NCBI GenBank assembly: GCA_037013495.1 | Contig: CM072801.1 | Coordinates: 85,607,816 to 85,671,815, forward strand | Direction of reading: 5' to 3' | From: Hippophae tibetana | Lineage: Eukaryota; Streptophyta; Magnoliopsida; Rosales; Elaeagnaceae | Length of the DNA: 64,000 nt | In this document: positions 21,801 to 31,479 of the stretch, piece by piece | Position numbering within the stretch: the stretch's first letter is position 1 | How the letters are laid out: every line of letters begins with the position of its first letter | The notes under the pieces: model-generated | What the model saw: only the letters and a program-made list of their open reading frames with translations | Database searches by the model: none | What the model was told of the DNA's origin: nothing | Position numbers and translations under genes: made by a program

Positions 21801-24800
21801 ATAGTAAAACAAAAATACCACAAATGTCATTCATTAAATACATATGTGCTACACATATGTGAAAAAACCCCAATAAAAAAAATGTATCAAATTGATATCT
21901 TTTATTAAATGTGGGTATCATCACTAAGGTACCACTTGAAAAATAAGATTAAAAAATGGTACCTAAAATAAAATTATGGTATTACTAAGGTAGCAAATCT
22001 AAAAGTACAACTACATCTAAAATTGACTCGCTTGATTTAGATCAAAATAAAACAATGCATTAAATTGCATGGAAAAACTTATTGGTTTGGAAGCAGGTGA
22101 GATATCCGCCTGCTTGCAGGGTTCCATTGCATACTGAAGGGCAGACCTTCACATGAATTATGTATCTCTAAGCTAAAATGCATAGAAAAGTTAAGACACA
22201 CAATTCTCCATGAAATCATAAGAACATCTCCGAAAATCAAAATTTCTTTTAAAATCAACACTTATGCAGCCAAGATTAAGGCATAGCAGAAAAATCCGAA
22301 CTTGATGGGATTTAGAGGAATAAACCGAAGGAGTTCATTAGCAGAATGTCTGCCCCTTGAATTGGTTGTTTTTGTAGCAATAACAATCAAAGGATGCACA
22401 AGTAGAAGCTTCCTTATCTCCAAAACCACATTTTCCGAAATACTTTGTAGCGAAATTATTTTCCTGCCGATTACACCAAATGAACAATCTTCAACTGCTT
22501 ACGAAGGACTACTCAAGAATTCATATTTTAAATACAATATGTAGAATTTGTTAGATGCATGTTGGTCATAATCCTTTAAGCTGTTAAGAGAGAGGCCACA
22601 CATGTCTAATACATTCTAACACTCTCCCAAGCGTGGGCTAAGTGTGGGCTCTGTAAGCCCAACACTTGAAACTCAGCAATTATAGAGTTTGAACACATGA
22701 GACCTCCCGTTTTAATACCATATTCAAAAATCAAAGAAAATAGTGTAGGATGAGAAATCCAAAACAGTCATACTGACTTCATTAATTTGAATAAAATGTT
22801 ACAATGCATATTTTTAATATGAATGTGACACTAGAGCCCTAACCCTAATAGACAACTAAATATACAAGGAAACCAAATAAAGAATATTTTATTTTCCAAC
22901 GTAAAAAAAACTTTTGAGCAAATAATATTTTTAAGATCAGAGGCACGTGGAGCCAAGGGACATGCCCACTCACAACTTTCGCAAAAAAAGATTTCTAGTA
23001 AAATGTGTATACTTTGATGATTGATTCCACCCAAGAATTATTTCCCTTTCAAACATATAATTAATTTTTGACAAGTTCTTATTGACCTTTATATCAAAAT
23101 ATGCATTTTAAGTCATATATATACATGTAAAAGCCCATAAAATCACAACATTTCCTTTTCATTTTCATTCTTCCAAAAAAAGTTATATTTTGGCTGTTTA
23201 AATTTTGATTTTTTCTTAAAACAACATACAATAAAGTTTCTCCTTAAATTTGTTCTTCCTCTAACATACTCTCTTTTCACTCAATTTTGTGGTAGAGAAT
23301 ACTCAATACTAAATATAATTGTAAAATTTTGTTTGGTTTCTTAATTTATATACTGGTACAATCTATCTAGCTACTATTTTATACGTTTATCCATATGTTT
23401 GTTTACAAATTTTAGCCCTAAATGTTTCTTCTATCATGTTTTGACAAATAATAAATTTGGCTGCTTATTTAACTACTAGTAAAAAAATTCAAAAATAATT
23501 TACATGGTAATGCCTTGAATTTTACTTTAAATATTTAGGAAAAAAAAAAGATCTTGGTAAATATTAGAAACTGGGTATTCACCAAGTTTAAAGTTAAGCA
23601 AGTTGTTACTAGTTACCGATTAGAATCACATGGATGGAATGTTGAAGCACGATCTACCCAATGAAAAGCTCCAATGCTGTTCAGGAAATAAAAAGAGTTA
23701 AATAGCCAGTTAGCAAGTAAACTCGCTAAAAACCTGCCTATCAATCACTTTCAATTGAGCTACAACCTGATGCATTATTGTGCTAAGAGTATAGAATGAA
23801 ATAAGAATTTCCATTTTGTATGTTATCATAAATAAAGAAAAACCTAGTAGCTTAAAACCATGTCCCTTTTTATTTTCTATAGAAGCTTCAGCAACTTTCT
23901 TGGCTTTATTCATTTTATGTAGAGGGTTTTGAATAGTATGATTCCCATGTAGCAACCGTACATTAATAGCTATAGTAGAATATATTTAAACCTCAGTTCT
24001 GGATCACTGTGCTCTAGAAACTCTAGAACTGATACTGAACTGAATGAATTTAAGCATTTCTCCTAGTAATGATAGCTGATATAAAACTTACAATCCTGTA
24101 AAATTATTAGAGGACGTAAAATTATCATGGGCGGGTGATAACACAAGTCCCTTAGTTATGTCAAGAATAACACTTAAGTCCTTTTGTTATTTTTTGTAAC
24201 ACTTTAATCCTTTTTTGTGTTAAAAAAGTGACGGCATAAAGACAAATGACTAATATTTTTCATTTTATTTTATTTTTTCTCATATTACTTCAATTATTAT
24301 TAAGATATCATTTTTATAAACTATTCCTAATAATAGAAAATAATGATTACAAAATTGATAAAAAAAATAAAAAAATTTAAAATTTAATTCATTTTGCCTG
24401 TGCTATCACTTTTTCATAACAAAAAGCCTAAATTGTTACAAAAATTAACAAAGGGATAAACTGATCTAAATAGTATAATTAAGAGACCCTAACTGATTTG
24501 ATGGACAGCCATCAATGAGAAACATTGTCATTTCAAAAAAATTATAATGAAAAAAATAAAAAATAAATAAAAAGATAAAACCAATTTAAAAGAACAAGAA
24601 AAAAGTTTAAACTCAACAAGAAGCAAATGTTAAGCAAAGAGATAAAGCAAACCTATCAATCACCAGAAGCAAATGTTAAGCAAAGAGGTACAACAAACCT
24701 ATCAATCAAGAGCAAACGGACACTAGATTGCTGCATTTCTTTGTCCTTTTGTAGCTGATATTGCAACGTCTATCATCCAGAAAGACATGATTAATTAGAG

Positions 24801-27800
24801 TTTAGAAAAGCATTTAGAAAACTTGTAAAACTTCAACTACTTAAACAAGAATTATTAAGAAAGCACTTGACTAGGATTAAATTTCAAGAAAGCAATTTTA
24901 TAGGACACGGAAGGTAAACCTGTTTCATGGATACAACCTGTTAATAAAAAGGACATCTATATGATCACTTTTAGAAGTCTAAATTTCTAAATTTGAATAA
25001 CTTAAAATGGTTTCCCAAGACCATTATGATCTAATTAGATATTGTACCTAAGTGAGAAGATACTCTGCCTGATACATTCTTTTTAATGATTATCACTTCA
25101 ATTAAGGTAACCATTAGTTGAAGTTAGCTTTGCTTCCTATCTAACCCTTAACTTTTACAGAAATCACCCCAAATGCGCTCAAGACTAGGCCTTATTCGTA
25201 AAGTAGTTTAAGTTGGGTGAAACGTTCAAGAAGATGCAGAGAGAGAAACATAGAAGAGGAAGTCTTCTTTTGATTAAAGAATGAAAATTGAGTTTCTAAA
25301 TTATATCACAAGTAGAAGGCAGAGAAGGACTTATATATAAATGGAAAAATAACAAACTAACTACTTTAACTGACTAACTAACTAACAAACAATCAATGTC
25401 AATGTATTTCGTTCTTCCATGTAAGATCGGATTCGATGCAATATAAAGGACAGATTGATTATTATAGAAAAGTGTAGCTGGTTGAAGATGAGAAACTTGT
25501 AAATCAGCAAGTAAATATTTTACCCATAAAATTTCGTAAACAGTGGAAGCCATGGATCTGTATTCTGTCTCTGCATAGGAGCCGGACACGATGTTTTGTT
25601 TCTTGGATTTCCAAGAAATGAGAGAATTGTCAAGAAAAATACAATAACTGGTGATAGAATGACGTGTATCTTGACAACCAACCCAATCTGAATCACAAAA
25701 AGCCTTAAGGTGTAACAAGGAAGTTGCTGAATAGAATAAGCCTTGACCAAGACTATTCTTGACATATTGAAGCACAAGATGGGCTAAGAGAAGATGAGGG
25801 TGTCGTGGCCGAGCCATAAACTAACTGAGAACAATAACAGCATAAGTAACATCGGGCCTGATAATGGTAAGATATAACAAACACCCAACTAGCCAAGGAT
25901 AAGAAGATGGATCTTCCAACAATGTACCATCAAACTGATTAATTTTCAGATTCTGTTCCATAGGGAATTTGGCGGGTTTGCAACCAAGAAAGCCACCATC
26001 AGCTAAAATATCCAAGTTATACTTTCGCTGACAAATAGAAAGACTTTGCTTAGTTCCAACAATTTCAAGACCGAAAAAGTATTTCAAAGGACCAAGTTCT
26101 TTCAACTTAAAAGACTGATGAAGAAAGAGCTTCAAATCATCAACTATTGCCTGATCATTACTTGCTATAACAATGTCATCAACGTAGATTAGCAAAGCAA
26201 TGAAACTTGAACCTTAGGATCGTGTGAAAAGAGAATAATCTGCCTTGGATTGAACAAACCTGTGCTTAACAATGGTAGATGAAAATTTGGAGAACCATTG
26301 GCGAGAGGCCTGCTTGAGTCCATATAAGGATTTGTTCATTTTACACACCTTCGAGTCATGTGGAGAACCAAAACCCGGAGGCAAATCCATGTATACTTCC
26401 TCGTGCAAATCCCCACGTAAAAATGCATTATTAACATCTAGTTGCTCAAAATCCAATGCTTTGCTACTGCAATGGCTAATAAACATCGAATAGTAGGAAG
26501 TTTGGCAACAGGGGAAAATATTTCATGATAAACTAGGCCTTCTTGTTGAGTATAACCTTTGACCACTAATCGAGCTTTATACCTCTCGATAGTGTCATCG
26601 GACTTATAATTAATTCGATACTCCCACTTACATCCATTAGTGTGCTTGTCAGGAGGTAAAGGAACAAGTGCCCAGGTGTGATTTTCTTCCAAGGCTATAA
26701 TTTCAATAGCCATTGCATCTCTCCAATGAGGGTTTTCACAGCTTAATGGTAAAACTGAGGCTCAAAATCAGTTGTAATTGCTAACACAAATTGTTTATGG
26801 GGATGTGAAAGTTGAGTATAAGAGAGGGATGTAGTGATATCATAGGGCTAATTTGGAGGATGATCAATTTGCAAACTTGTGTTGGTTGATGCAGATATGG
26901 ATGGGGAGGAAAGGGATGTTGCAATTTAGTAGTGATAATCACGTAGATAATCAGGAGCATTGTGGGTTCTACCGGAACGACATAGTTGTGGAGCCAAAGG
27001 AGTAGAAATAATAGGAGAAGAGGAAGATGGATATGGTGAAATGGGTTCTATTATCAGATATAGGACGAGGTAGAACAATGTCAGGAAAGTATGTAGTGAA
27101 CATGAGTGGATTTGAAGGTTGAGGTGGAGACGAATTAGATTCATGAAAAGGAAATGTTGTTTCATGAAAAATAATATCTCTACTAATGAGAAAGGTGTTT
27201 GTATTAAGGTCAAACAATTTATAACCCTTTATGGCAAAGGGATATCCAAGGAAAACACACCTCCTAGCTCAAAGATCAAATTTGGTTCTATTTTAAGCTA
27301 AGGTAGATGCATAACAAAGACAACAAAATACCTTTAGATGTTTATAAGTGGGAGGAACTTTAAACAGAAGTTCATAAGGAGATTATTTGAGAGCAAAGGT
27401 ATAAGAATTCGATTAATGAGATAGGTTACTCTTAAGACAGAATCTCCTAAAAAATGCTAAGGAAGATTGAATTGAAAAATAAGAACCCAAGCCACATTAA
27501 GTATATGATGATGCTTTCTCTCAACGACAGAGTTTTGCTGAGGAGTATCTACACAACTTAGATGATGTAGAAGAACAAAAATCTTTCATATCAAATTTGC
27601 GACGATTATCACTTCTTAGTGACTTTATTTTGGTATGAAATTGAGTTTCAACTAGAGTAAAAAATAATTGTAGTATGTTACATACTTCAGACTTGGCTTT
27701 CAGCAAATAAACCCATGTGGAACGTGTACAATCATCAACTATGGTAAGAAAATAACGATTATCATTATATGTGGCAACAAAAAAAGAACTACCCCATATA

Positions 27801-30167
27801 TCACAGTGTATTAAATCAAAAGGTAATGCAGAAAAATGATTATGAAAAGGAAAAGATAAACGTTTTTTTTTTGGCAAGAGGACAAATTGTACAATCATGA
27901 TGTTTATTCATAGGAATAGAAAGGGAAATATTAGTATTTAAAACAATGACATTCTTAGAAAGGAAGGATAACTTAACCTATAATACCACAGGTCTGTAAG
28001 TACATCACTGGAGAAATTATTTGAAGGGTGTGTAACAAAAAAATAAGAGACAACATTGGCTGCTGATTTTTGTAGAATATAGAGTTCGTCCCTTTGTTTA
28101 CCCAGTCCAATCATCGTTCAACTAATGAGGTCTTGAATAAAACAATGATTTAACAGAAAAATGAGGCCACATTTTATGGAAGAAATGAGTTTACTCACTG
28201 ATAAAAGATTGAATTGAAAATCAAGAACACAAAACACATCAATTAGAACAAAAGAAGGAGAAAATTTTATAGTTCCAACATGAGTAACAGGGACAAAATC
28301 CCCATTGGGAAGATTAATAGATAAGTTTGCTACAGTAGTAACATCAGTTAGGATAGACACAGAGTGTACCATATGATTTATTGCTCCAGTGTCAATGATC
28401 CATTCATTGGAACGTGTATATGCATGTAAATGACTGCTAAGGGAAAAAATTGAAGTACCAGAAAGATGTTGAGAAACCAAAGCAATTCCAGGATTATCAC
28501 CATTTTGTAGATGATAGGGATTATTGATTTCTTCTAAAACAGAAAAAGAATTAGCGGAAGCGGAAGCCATTGATATTTTAATCTTGCTCTGATACCATTT
28601 CAAGAAGACGTAGTTTCAAGAAGACGCAGAGAGAGAAACATAGAAGAGGAAGTCTTCTTTTGATTAAAGAATGAAAATTGAGTTTTTGAATTATATCACA
28701 ATGAGAAGGCAGAGAAGGCCTTATATAGAAATGGAAAAATAATAAACTAATTACTTTAACTAACTAACTAACTAACTGTCAAATTGTAAAACTGATTCTA
28801 ATATACATAATTGAATAGAAACTCACAATGTAGATGGTAAGGTTGAAGTGAAACTGTGGCGAGTGGAAAAAAAAATCTTACACGTACGTGTACAAATTTT
28901 CAAAACGCTAGTAACCAACTCCATTATATTATATGGTTGTGAAACATATTCTATAATATACAAGTTTCTGAGAGTTAATATGAGGAGAAATTTTCAACAA
29001 AAAATTTCCGTAAACAATTTATTGAGATATATTGTGAAATATGGATAACTCAAATCAAATTGTAAATATATGTACATCTCAAGCCCAAATAGTGAGTTAT
29101 CCCTAGTTATTAATCATATTCGTTTCTTTCTCTGAAGAAAATAAGTTTTACAGAATTTTAAGAATAGATACATTTCCTTTGCCCTTGCTGAAAAACACAC
29201 TCTACATACTTGTAAGTTGAGAAAATACTTACCTTGAGGATACAAAGAAACTCGAAGCTATCATAACAACGGATATACAAGAAACGTCTCATGCACAAAG
29301 CATATAATTCCTCATCGTAGGCAATACATTTCCTCCTTGTACCAGCCTTCTGCACACTGATATCCTTCCTGTCCAAGTCAGCTTTATTTGTTGGCCCTAC
29401 AAAAACTTGCTTTAGCACGAAATGACAGATTAATATGCAAGTTCCTAACCAATTAGATACATGAGAATATCAGATAACATCAGACGATATTAAGGTGCAT
29501 ATGCTGAAATTTGAATAAATATAACATAATAAAAAGAAAAATAACGAAAAATTCTGCAAATACTTTATCCTTCTTTTACTATTAATAAATCTCAGTATGC
29601 TAAGCCCAACCAAAAACTAAATTTAATATGATTCAACACATGCAATGGGCTTCTACAAATGTTCCAAGAGGGTTTTGGGTTTTTGAGGTTAATACAAGAA
29701 AGTATTCTTTACAATTAGGTTCCATAATTCGGTGGTTGAGAATCTCTGAAAGGAATAACATTTCGAAGCGACAATCGAGGTCAATGAACATCACTGAACG
29801 ATCCAGCCCTCCATAGTGAACCCCTTTCCAATCCTTGGGAAGAATGCAGCTTACTGCAGCCTAATATCAATGAAACTATTTTCAGTTTCTTATTCATTTT
29901 ATATAAAAATTAAGAAAATATTACAAATTTTTAAACAAAAGGGGATAATAACAAAACTTGAATTAAGATGAGAGTTTTAGCAGAAGAAGAGGGTCCGACG
30001 ATTTCAACAACATTTCCAATTCGGAGAGGAACTCTGTGAAGTGGAGGAAGAAAGAATGGCCGTTCCGTTGAAACCCTTGCAAGCAACTCAGCTGCGGTTT
30101 CGTCTACATCTATCCACCTTTTCGAACCTGTTTGCTTTGCCATCTTCTTTTGCATCACGATGTCCAT
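18797..30167 (-). CDS. XRCC2: XRCC2-like DNA repair protein (RAD51 paralogue), 10 exons
   Basis: Exons, in order: 30167-29958, 29860-29713, 29396-29233, 24769-24699, 23676-23617, 22463-22326, 20671-20575, 19143-19107, 18997-18915 and 18820-18797. They total 1,032 nt, a 343-residue protein with no internal stop and GT/AG at every border. Residues 58-65 are a Walker A motif, [15 protein letters not shown] (93-99) and VRLLLIDS (191-198) are hydrophobic Asp strands of the RecA fold. [46 protein letters not shown] and SEWLLPSL match what I recall of plant XRCC2. RAD51 paralogues help load RAD51 at breaks; the nuclear role here is inferred. ATGs at residues 1, 5 and 9 make the exact start uncertain. 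Transposable elements fill the large introns but spare the coding exons. Confidence 0.9.
18915..18997 (-). CDS. XRCC2: XRCC2 exon 9
   Basis: Acceptor CACCACAG|GGATTT; encodes [19 protein letters not shown] and LDKFIVKD, ending |gtaagt. 83 nt, phase 0 out. Confidence 0.85.
19107..19143 (-). CDS. XRCC2: XRCC2 exon 8
   Basis: 37-nt microexon: acceptor CTACCGCAG|GGCTTT, encodes [12 protein letters not shown] plus G|gtacgt. Phase and the FVTHR motif support it. Confidence 0.85.
19796..19935. repeat. 70-bp tandem duplication in XRCC2 intron 7
   Basis: Two nearly identical units starting GACTGAGTTGCAATG (19796) and GACTGAGTCGCAATG (19866); at least one T/C difference. Confidence 0.95.
20575..20671 (-). 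CDS. XRCC2: XRCC2 exon 7
   Basis: Acceptor TTTTTCAG|AAGAAAG; encodes [15 protein letters not shown] and [12 protein letters not shown], ending |gtaaat. 97 nt, back to phase 0. Confidence 0.85.
21039..22000. mobile_element. Inverted-repeat element (MITE/foldback) in XRCC2 intron 6
   Basis: Long terminal inverted repeats of roughly 150 bp: the left arm (21039-21200, TTTACCACCTTAGTATTACC, TTTCAAGTAATACCTTAGTA) is complementary to the right arm (about 21838-22000). No transposase. The loop contains a 40-bp direct duplication (21249-21328). No clear target duplication. A partial copy lies at about 17920-18165. Confidence 0.75.
21249..21328. repeat. 40-bp tandem duplication
   Basis: GAGTTCTTAAATATATATTT... 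occurs at 21249 and 21289 with identical sequence over the unit. Confidence 0.9.
22326..22463 (-). CDS. XRCC2: XRCC2 exon 6
   Basis: Acceptor ATCGGCAG|GAAAAT; encodes [17 protein letters not shown] and [14 protein letters not shown], ending ANELL plus CG|gtttat. 138 nt. The donor is weak but phase fits exon 7. Confidence 0.85.
23617..23676 (-). CDS. XRCC2: XRCC2 exon 5
   Basis: Acceptor CCTGAACAG|CATTGG; encodes [12 protein letters not shown] and FHPCDSNR, ending CG|gtaact. 60 nt, flanked by introns of 1,022 and 1,153 bp. Confidence 0.85.
24138..24500. mobile_element. Inverted-repeat element (MITE) in XRCC2 intron 4
   Basis: The left arm (AAGTCCCTTAGTTATGTC, TAAGTCCTTTTGTTATTTTT, AAAAAAGTGACGGCA) is complementary to the right arm read backwards (CTTAATTATACTATTT, TATCCCTTTGTTAATTTTTG, AAAAAGTGATAGCA), giving arms of about 110 bp with mismatches. 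No coding sequence. Confidence 0.7.
24619..24710. repeat. 46-bp tandem duplication spanning the exon 4 donor
   Basis: Units 24619-24664 and 24665-24710 (AGAAGCAAATGTTAAGCAAA...). The proximal unit ends inside exon 4, so the duplicated unit carries a decoy copy of the exon end plus GT. Confidence 0.9.
24699..24769 (-). CDS. XRCC2: XRCC2 exon 4
   Basis: Acceptor GATGATAG|ACGTTG; encodes [16 protein letters not shown] and VRLLLID, ending in a split Ser codon AG|gtttgt. 71 nt. The last 12 exon bases and the donor lie in a 46-bp tandem duplication. Confidence 0.85.
25225..25387 (-). repeat. 3' LTR of the intron-3 copia element
   Basis: TTCAAGAAGATGCAGAGAGA... through ACTAACTAACTAACA, matching 28615-28779 with few differences. 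It includes TTATATATAAAT near 25331. Confidence 0.8.
25374..25817 (-). pseudogene. Copia RNase H (intron-3 element)
   Basis: A 147-codon frame: [57 protein letters not shown] and [15 protein letters not shown], ending [15 protein letters not shown]. This is the copia-type RNase H with catalytic Asp positions (DSD, DID). It stops early, where about 30 more residues are usual, close to the LTR. An upstream stop separates it from RT. Confidence 0.85.
25818..26720 (-). pseudogene. Copia reverse transcriptase (intron-3 element)
   Basis: RT in three same-sense pieces: 26713-26438 ([38 protein letters not shown]), 26486-26214 ([36 protein letters not shown]) and 26195-25821 ([31 protein letters not shown]). 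The YVDD catalytic box is intact. A frameshift near 26470 and a stop near 26214 break it. Confidence 0.85.
26721..27520 (-). pseudogene. Copia integrase C-terminal region and linker, decayed
   Basis: The minus strand keeps fragments of the integrase C-terminal domain ([19 protein letters not shown]) and a Ser/Pro-rich linker at 26926-27213, with several frameshifts. Nothing else is recognisable. Confidence 0.6.
27521..27898 (-). pseudogene. Copia integrase core (intron-3 element)
   Basis: A 125-codon frame: [49 protein letters not shown]. The first two catalytic Asp positions (CDIWG and RSDN) are visible. The frame then degenerates into a duplicated Ser-rich tail, so the catalytic Glu is lost. 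Confidence 0.85.
28118..28603 (-). pseudogene. Copia protease region (intron-3 element)
   Basis: A 161-codon frame starting at the primer site: [18 protein letters not shown], then the protease motif [17 protein letters not shown] and [12 protein letters not shown]. The copia protease active site (DTG) is intact. The gag that should precede it is absent, so the first codons follow the primer site almost directly; this points to a gag deletion. Confidence 0.8.
28586..28597 (-). other. Primer-binding site of the intron-3 copia element
   Basis: Minus-strand TGGTATCAGAGC (initiator tRNA-Met) next to the 5' LTR. A 16-nt partial repeat of the LTR end (TTTCAAGAAGACGTAGT) lies between them. Confidence 0.85.
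28615..28779 (-). repeat. 5' LTR of the intron-3 copia element
   Basis: Matches 25225-25387. Ends with repeated ACTA units (ACTAACTAACTAACTAACTG). Confidence 0.8.
29233..29396 (-). CDS. XRCC2: XRCC2 exon 3
   Basis: Acceptor TTTTTGTAG|GGCC; encodes a basic linker, then [20 protein letters not shown], ending CILK|gtaagt. 164 nt. It is followed by the 4,463-bp intron 3 that holds a copia element. Confidence 0.9.
29713..29860 (-). CDS. XRCC2: XRCC2 exon 2
   Basis: Acceptor TTAG|GCTGCA continues [14 protein letters not shown] and [12 protein letters not shown], ending MEPN plus one base at |gtaaag. 148 nt. Intron 2 is 316 bp. Confidence 0.85.
29958..30167 (-). CDS. XRCC2: XRCC2 exon 1
   Basis: 70 codons, phase 0. 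Contains [17 protein letters not shown] and Walker A GPSSSAKT, ending LILIQ|gttttg. The donor is weak apart from GT. Intron 1 is 97 bp. Confidence 0.85.
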
Positions 30168-30388
30168 TTCACTGGGGTTTCTTTATTTTTAGGAGACCTT
30201 TCAGTGAATCATTCTCCATTTTTGTTTGGATTTAATACCCTCAGTAAGTTATTCAAGTCTGTGGAAGATAGTGGGATTTAGTTATCTTTCAAATATCTTC
30301 TTAATTTTGTTTCTTTATTTTAATTAAGATATATTAAATACTTATATTAAACTAATTAATACACCATTTTAATAAAAAAGTAACCTTT

Positions 30389-30445
<57 letters not shown>

Positions 30446-31479
30446 ACAGTATATTTTAAAATTAATTAAGTTTTTTTACATGTGGTTATGTGATTGTAGT
30501 AAAATAATCGTTTTATTGTTATCTTCTTCTTCCTTCTAATTATTTATTCTCCCTCGTCATCCCCAAAACTAACTGACACGAGTTCAAGGTACAAAAGCAA
30601 GTAATAGCAAAAACAAAAATGTTACGGAAGCAAGTTCATCTTATAACTTTTTTGCAACCCAGTAAGCAGTATGTGCCTAATCTATGGCATTTTGTAGGAA
30701 GACACATGATATCTTTCTTTTCTCATAGATCATTTAGGTGAATTAAAAATTAGAGACGACAGACCATATACATGTTATCTAAAGGGCACAAAATACTAGA
30801 ATGCTGGCAAATGACAGTGTAGTAACTTGTTGTTAGTAACAAGTATATGAAAACAATGATATATTGAAATATATTGTTTGTATCGAGTCGCGTATTACAT
30901 TGTTTTCTTTAAAACGTTTCCAAAAATATCTCACTTGAATTTTATATAAAAATAGTTTCATCGACCAACCGATTAATTAAAAGTATAAGATTGTGTATAA
31001 GTAAAATGTGTCTATTAACTTGAACATTTGCATAGTATTGATGTTTTAGAATATACTAGAGTAACTAGTAATTTTGAACTCTCTCTCTAACAACATTACA
31101 CACATAACATTTTCAAGGAGTAGTTTGAAAATGTGTAGTTTGAAAAACCCGTGTTTTACGGTCATGCACGTGTATCCTAGTATAGTGAATGCTCTATTAA
31201 ATTTTGCCCAAAATTTTCATAGAAAGCAACCACATTTTCACATTCACATAGGTGAGTCTATCAAGAGTACTCTTATAGCTATGTACTCCACTCCACATAG
31301 AGTATAGAACTTATTAAGAGTTTAATAATTAACTCAGTCGCTTTAGAACTTCATGTTTCTAATAATATAGAATGAGACTTCATAATATCATGATTCATCT
31401 CATATCACTTCATGACTTGTTATTACCCATTGAACTTATTTCTTGGGATCTCCAGTCTATAAGTTGGGTTACCATCATG
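30168..31479. other. XRCC2 5' flank, no other gene seen
   Basis: Upstream of the XRCC2 start. Contains a (TA)n run and AT-rich sequence; no convincing gene. Open frames at 30041-30235 and 31074-31307 on the plus strand resemble nothing I know. The promoter is presumably in 30168-30390, but no clear TATA box was picked out. Confidence 0.4.
30392..30442. repeat. (TA)n microsatellite, about 25 units
   Basis: Uninterrupted TA run 225 bp upstream of the XRCC2 ATG. Confidence 0.95.

Larger units (their letters stand above)
25225..28779 (-). mobile_element. Ty1/copia element inside XRCC2 intron 3
   Basis: Minus-strand copia element, in the same sense as XRCC2, with short LTRs of about 160 bp at 25225-25387 and 28615-28779, an initiator-Met primer site, and protease, integrase, RT and RNase H in order. 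No gag precedes the protease. The coding frames are interrupted, so it is not autonomous. It sits wholly inside the 24770-29232 intron. Confidence 0.85.

Noticed and set aside
22079..22261. Possible extra XRCC2 exon around 22079-22135 (acceptor-like CTTCAG)
   Set aside because: Exon 6 to exon 7 already joins in phase with conserved protein sequence on both sides; this piece adds no match.
22302..22544. 80-codon plus-strand frame
   Set aside because: Antisense shadow of XRCC2 exon 6.
23710..23955. 81-codon minus-strand frame next to XRCC2 exon 5
   Set aside because: It lies in intron 4, and exons 4 and 5 join in phase without it. No motif recognised.
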